Positions 16,193-19,132 of a DNA stretch of 19,132 bases are shown one piece after another. How positions within the stretch are numbered: position 1 is the first letter of the stretch; every line of letters begins with the position of its first letter. This stretch comes from Muribaculaceae bacterium (GTDB taxonomy: Bacteria > Bacteroidota > Bacteroidia > Bacteroidales > Muribaculaceae): contig JAFYCU010000235.1 of the NCBI GenBank assembly GCA_017545095.1, positions 1 to 19,132 on the forward strand, given 5' to 3'. The notes under the pieces are model-generated. The model was not told where the DNA came from. It saw nothing but the letters and a program-made list of their open reading frames with translations, and did not search any database. Position numbers and translations under genes: made by a program.

Positions 16193-17806
16193 ATGAGTAA
16201 ACAACTCGAAAGAATCCAGGAGCTTATCGCGCTTCGTGCCGAGGCTCGTCAGGGCGGCGGCGAGAAAGCCATCGCCAAGCACCACGAGAAAGGTAAATAC
16301 ACCGCCCGCGAACGCATTGCCATGCTGCTCGACGAAGGCAGCTTCGAAGAGCTGGACATGTTTGTGCGCCACCGCTGCACCAACTTCGGCCAGGAGAAAA
16401 AGTCGTTCATGGGCGATGGCGTTGTCACCGGCTACGGCACAGTGGCAGGTCGTCTGGTGTATGTGTTTGCACAAGACAGCACCGTGTTTGGCGGCTCGCT
16501 GAGCGAGACCATGGCTTTGAAGATTTGCAAGGTGATGGACCTGGCCATGAAGATGGGTGCTCCGTGCATCGGCTTGAACGATTCGGGCGGCGCACGCATC
16601 CAGGAAGGCATCAATGCGCTTGCCGGTTACAGCGAGATTTTCCAGCGCAACATCGATGCCAGCGGTGTGGTGCCCCAGATTTCGGCCATCCTCGGCCCAT
16701 GCGCCGGCGGTGCCGTCTACTCCCCGGCCCTCACCGACTTCATCATCATGGCCAAGGGCATCTCGTTTATGTTCCTCACAGGTCCCAACGTGGTGAAGAC
16801 TGTGACCGGCGAGAATGTGACCCAGGAGCAGCTGGGCGGAGCCACCGTGCACGCCACCAAGAGCGGTGTGGCACAGTTTGCCGCCGAGACCGAGGAGGAT
16901 GCTATGCTCATCATCAAGCAGCTGCTGAGCTACATGCCCAGCAACAACATGGAGGAGGCTCCCCGCGTGGAGTGCACCGACCCAGTGGATCGTATGGAGG
17001 ATGCTTTGAACGAGATTATTCCCGAAAGTGCCAACGACCCCTACGACATGTATCAGGTGATTGGTGCCGTGGTCGATAACGGCGAGTTCCTCGAAGTGCA
17101 CCGCGACTTTGCCAAGAACATCATCGTGGGCTTTGCCCGCTTTGGTGGCCAGAGCGTGGGTGTGATTGCCAACCAGCCCCAGCACATGGCCGGTGTGCTC
17201 GATTGCAACGCATCGCGCAAGGGTGCACGCTTCGTGCGCTTCTGCGATGCCTTCAACATTCCCCTGGTGACCTTGGTCGACGTGCCCGGCTTCCTGCCTG
17301 GTACAGGACAAGAGTACAACGCCGTGATCATGCACGGTGCCAAGCTGCTTTATGCCTACGGCGAGGCCACGGTGCCCAAAGTCACCGTCACGCTGCGCAA
17401 GAGCTACGGCGGCAGCCACATCGTGATGAGCTGCAAGCAGTTGCGCGGCGACATGAACTACGCATGGCCCAGTGCCGAGATTGCCGTGATGGGAGCTGCC
17501 GGTGCCGCAAGCATCCTCTATGCCAAGGACGGCAAGACCGCCAAGACCGACGCAGCCGCTGCCAAGGAGGCCGGCGACGAGAAGAAGGCCAAAGAAATCA
17601 TGGACAACTACAAGGTGTTTATCAAGGAGAAGGAAGACGAGTATAACAAGCTCTTCTGCACGCCCTACAACGCTGCCAAGTACGGCTACATCGACGACGT
17701 GATTGAGCCGCGCAACACCCGCTTCCGCATCATCCGCGCTCTGGAGCAGTTGCGCACCAAGAAGTATGTAAACCCGGCCAAGAAGCACGGCAACATTCCT
17801 CTTTGA
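16193..17806 (+). CDS. mmdA: Methylmalonyl-CoA decarboxylase alpha subunit (carboxyltransferase)
   Basis: It transfers the carboxyl group of (S)-methylmalonyl-CoA to the biotin of the carrier subunit, releasing propionyl-CoA; 537 residues from the chosen ATG (MSKQLERIQELIALRAEA). It has the two-crotonase-domain layout of the carboxyltransferase family. The first oxyanion region is DSGGARIQEG (130-139) with GPCAGGAVYSPAL (168-180); the second is LPGTGQEYNAVIMHGAKLL with RKSYGGSHIVM. A Lys/Ala/Asp-rich stretch near residues 445-470 fits the variable C-terminal part. An in-frame ATG 39 bases upstream exists but adds a non-family segment. Propionyl-CoA carboxylase beta is a close homologue; the epimerase and OadG neighbours favour the decarboxylase. 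Confidence 0.93.
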   Translation: MSKQLERIQELIALRAEARQGGGEKAIAKHHEKGKYTARERIAMLLDEGSFEELDMFVRHRCTNFGQEKKSFMGDGVVTGYGTVAGRLVYVFAQDSTVFGGSLSETMALKICKVMDLAMKMGAPCIGLNDSGGARIQEGINALAGYSEIFQRNIDASGVVPQISAILGPCAGGAVYSPALTDFIIMAKGISFMFLTGPNVVKTVTGENVTQEQLGGATVHATKSGVAQFAAETEEDAMLIIKQLLSYMPSNNMEEAPRVECTDPVDRMEDALNEIIPESANDPYDMYQVIGAVVDNGEFLEVHRDFAKNIIVGFARFGGQSVGVIANQPQHMAGVLDCNASRKGARFVRFCDAFNIPLVTLVDVPGFLPGTGQEYNAVIMHGAKLLYAYGEATVPKVTVTLRKSYGGSHIVMSCKQLRGDMNYAWPSAEIAVMGAAGAASILYAKDGKTAKTDAAAAKEAGDEKKAKEIMDNYKVFIKEKEDEYNKLFCTPYNAAKYGYIDDVIEPRNTRFRIIRALEQLRTKKYVNPAKKHGNIPL

Positions 17807-17841
17807 TAATGCACAATGCATAATGCACATTGCACAATTAC
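17807..17841. repeat. Heptamer-period repeat after mmdA
   Basis: Five 7-base units directly abut the mmdA stop codon: taatgca, caatgca, taatgca, cattgca, caattac; another caatgca is at 17844-17850. The 108-base gap to the next gene is otherwise AT-rich and unremarkable. Confidence 0.85.
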
Positions 17842-17914
17842 CGCAATGCACAATAAACGTTGCACTGCGAGATAATACGCGAGGCATACACATTATGCAA
17901 TAATAATTAAGACA

Positions 17915-18892
17915 ATGAAACGAAGAATATTTCTCATTCTGCTGGCAGCTGTATCGGTGATGACCATGCTGGCGCAAAGCCGCAAGGAACTACGCTTCAA
18001 CGAGGTGATGGTTGTCAACGACAGCAGCTACATCGACCAGTATGGGCGTCACGTGCCCTGGGTGGAGGTGTTCAACCGCAGCTACGGCACCGTGGGCATG
18101 GAGCAGATGTTTATCAGCAACCAGCCCATCGACATCCCCACCAGCGGCATCAAGCCCAAGGACTTCCTGAACGACTATGCGAAGAAGAATCCCGGCATAT
18201 GCTACGAGATTCCTCGCGGCGACCGCGACACACGCGTTGCACCCCGCACCCATGTGGTGTTTTGCGCCGACGGCAACACCGCCGCAGGTGCCCTGCACCT
18301 GTCGTTCACACTCGAACCCGGCAAAGAACACTCGCTGTATCTCTACGATGTGAACGGCGACTTGGTGGATGTGGTAACCATCCCGGCCACCATGATGGCC
18401 AACCAGTCGCTGGCCCTCAAGGTCGACGGACAGAGCGATGCAGCAACGTTCAACGCCGAACAATGGAGCGTGCGCGACGGTGTTACCGAGGGGCAGGAAA
18501 TCACCCCTGGCAAGTTCAACCTCGCCGACCAGAACGACAACATCGAGGCCTTCCACGAACGCGACCCGCATGGGTTCATCGTGGCGCTGATGGCCATGAG
18601 CGTGGTGTTCAGTGCCCTGCTCATCCTCTACATCATGTTCAAGCTCTTCGGCAAGTTCTTCGACCGCCGCAAGGGCGAGGAAGAGACTGTCGCCACCCCG
18701 GCTCCCGTGGCTGCTCCAACTGCTGCACCGGCTGGCAACGAGGTGATTGCCGCCATAGGTATGGCACTCTTCCAGCACCTTAACGCACACGACCAGGAGA
18801 GCGGCGTGATCACCATCAACCATGAGCACGAGAGCCACAGCTCGTGGAACTCCAAGCTCAGCACGATGGGACACATGCCCGGACACGAGTGA
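17915..18892 (+). CDS. OadG-type decarboxylase subunit with N-terminal lamin-tail domain
   Basis: 325 residues. It starts with a signal sequence (about 1-20, MKRRIFLILLAAVSVMTMLA), then a domain of about 180 residues whose opening LRFNEVMVVNDSSYIDQYG with HVPWVEVFN resembles the lamin-tail (LTD) beta-sandwich, presumably outside the inner membrane. One transmembrane helix at about 220-245 (FIVALMAMSVVFSALLILYI) leads to a short cytoplasmic Pro/Ala-rich tail, typical of OadG/MmdD gamma or delta subunits, which hold the Na+-pump complex together. The tail ends His-rich (INHEHESHSSW and GHMPGHE), reminiscent of the metal-binding tails of OadG proteins. This fusion is familiar from Bacteroidetes annotations. 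It lies between mmdA and the biotin carrier gene, as expected. Confidence 0.85.
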   Translation: MKRRIFLILLAAVSVMTMLAQSRKELRFNEVMVVNDSSYIDQYGRHVPWVEVFNRSYGTVGMEQMFISNQPIDIPTSGIKPKDFLNDYAKKNPGICYEIPRGDRDTRVAPRTHVVFCADGNTAAGALHLSFTLEPGKEHSLYLYDVNGDLVDVVTIPATMMANQSLALKVDGQSDAATFNAEQWSVRDGVTEGQEITPGKFNLADQNDNIEAFHERDPHGFIVALMAMSVVFSALLILYIMFKLFGKFFDRRKGEEETVATPAPVAAPTAAPAGNEVIAAIGMALFQHLNAHDQESGVITINHEHESHSSWNSKLSTMGHMPGHE

Positions 18893-18930
18893 ACTTTTAT
18901 TGAGTATCAATCACATTAAATCAAAAACGA

Positions 18931-19132
18931 ATGAAAGAATATAAGTATAAGATCAATGGCAACGACTACACCGTTGGCATTGGTGACATCGAGGGCAACA
19001 TCGCCCATGTGCAGGTAAACGGCGAGACCTACAGCGTGGAGCTTCCCGAGGTCAAACATGCCTCGCCGGTGATCAAGCGTGTGGCCGCCGCCTCCGAGAC
19101 CACCGTTGCCGCTCCGGCAGCAGCCGCCAAGC
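18931..19132 (+). CDS. mmdC: Biotin carboxyl carrier subunit of methylmalonyl-CoA decarboxylase (5' part)
   Basis: The frame begins MKEYKYKINGNDYTVGIGDI and runs to the window edge (67 codons visible). The beta-hairpin start and the following Ala/Pro/Val-rich linker (ASETTVAAPAAAA) are the usual layout before a biotinyl domain; the biotinyl-lysine motif itself lies outside the window. Position, 38 bases after the OadG-type gene in a decarboxylase operon, makes the assignment likely. The Na+-pumping beta subunit gene is expected further on. Confidence 0.85.
   Translation, partial: MKEYKYKINGNDYTVGIGDIEGNIAHVQVNGETYSVELPEVKHASPVIKRVAAASETTVAAPAAAAK

Noticed and set aside
16178..17977. 599-codon open frame antisense to mmdA
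   Set aside because: It mirrors the codon structure of a GC-rich gene, has His/Val/Gly-rich low-complexity translation and crosses the mmdA boundaries; a shadow ORF.

Overview
The window comes from a Bacteroidales-type genome (Bacteroides/Prevotella/Muribaculaceae relatives; I cannot place it to genus). The grounds are a fused nuoCD, a complex I gene set with no nuoE/F/G, an F-ATPase operon in the order beta-epsilon-a-c-b-delta-alpha-gamma with a signal-peptide-bearing a subunit and a very short epsilon, a lamin-tail/OadG fusion in a methylmalonyl-CoA decarboxylase operon, many genes without a Shine-Dalgarno sequence, and TAnnTTTG-type promoter boxes.

Left two thirds (1-13009, all minus strand, read right to left): nuoA, nuoB, nuoCD and nuoH are followed directly by a complete F1Fo ATP synthase set (atpD, C, B, E, F, H, A, G). 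The nuo series then resumes with nuoI, nuoJ, nuoK and the start of nuoL, which leaves the window at base 1. Eight ATP synthase genes are thus embedded between nuoH and nuoI. The complex lacks the NADH-oxidising NuoEFG module, so its electron donor is probably ferredoxin or another carrier. The c subunit has the proton-type ion site, so the two machines encoded together should both work on protons. A roughly 300-base leader upstream of nuoA (13010-13325) holds candidate promoter boxes, a strong inverted repeat and a 26-codon leader ORF.

Middle (about 13.3-15.5 kb): a phage-derived block. A 5'-truncated MuF-type minor head protein gene on the plus strand carries, after an abrupt fall in GC content, a C-terminal domain with an HExxH zinc-peptidase motif. 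It converges on, and overlaps, a tightly packed minus-strand cassette of small genes encoding 51, 26, 104 and 74 residues. The 104-residue product looks like a winged-helix protein with a C-terminal membrane anchor.

Right (15.6 kb to the end, plus strand): the methylmalonyl-CoA decarboxylase operon of the succinate-to-propionate pathway. It has a Bacteroidetes-type promoter, then methylmalonyl-CoA epimerase, the carboxyltransferase alpha subunit, an OadG-type membrane subunit with an N-terminal lamin-tail domain, and the start of the biotin carrier protein. The membrane beta subunit is expected just outside. This enzyme family pumps Na+, which contrasts with the proton-type ATP synthase.

Several intergenic gaps inside both operons hold short arrays with a strict 7-base period but unrelated unit sequences.
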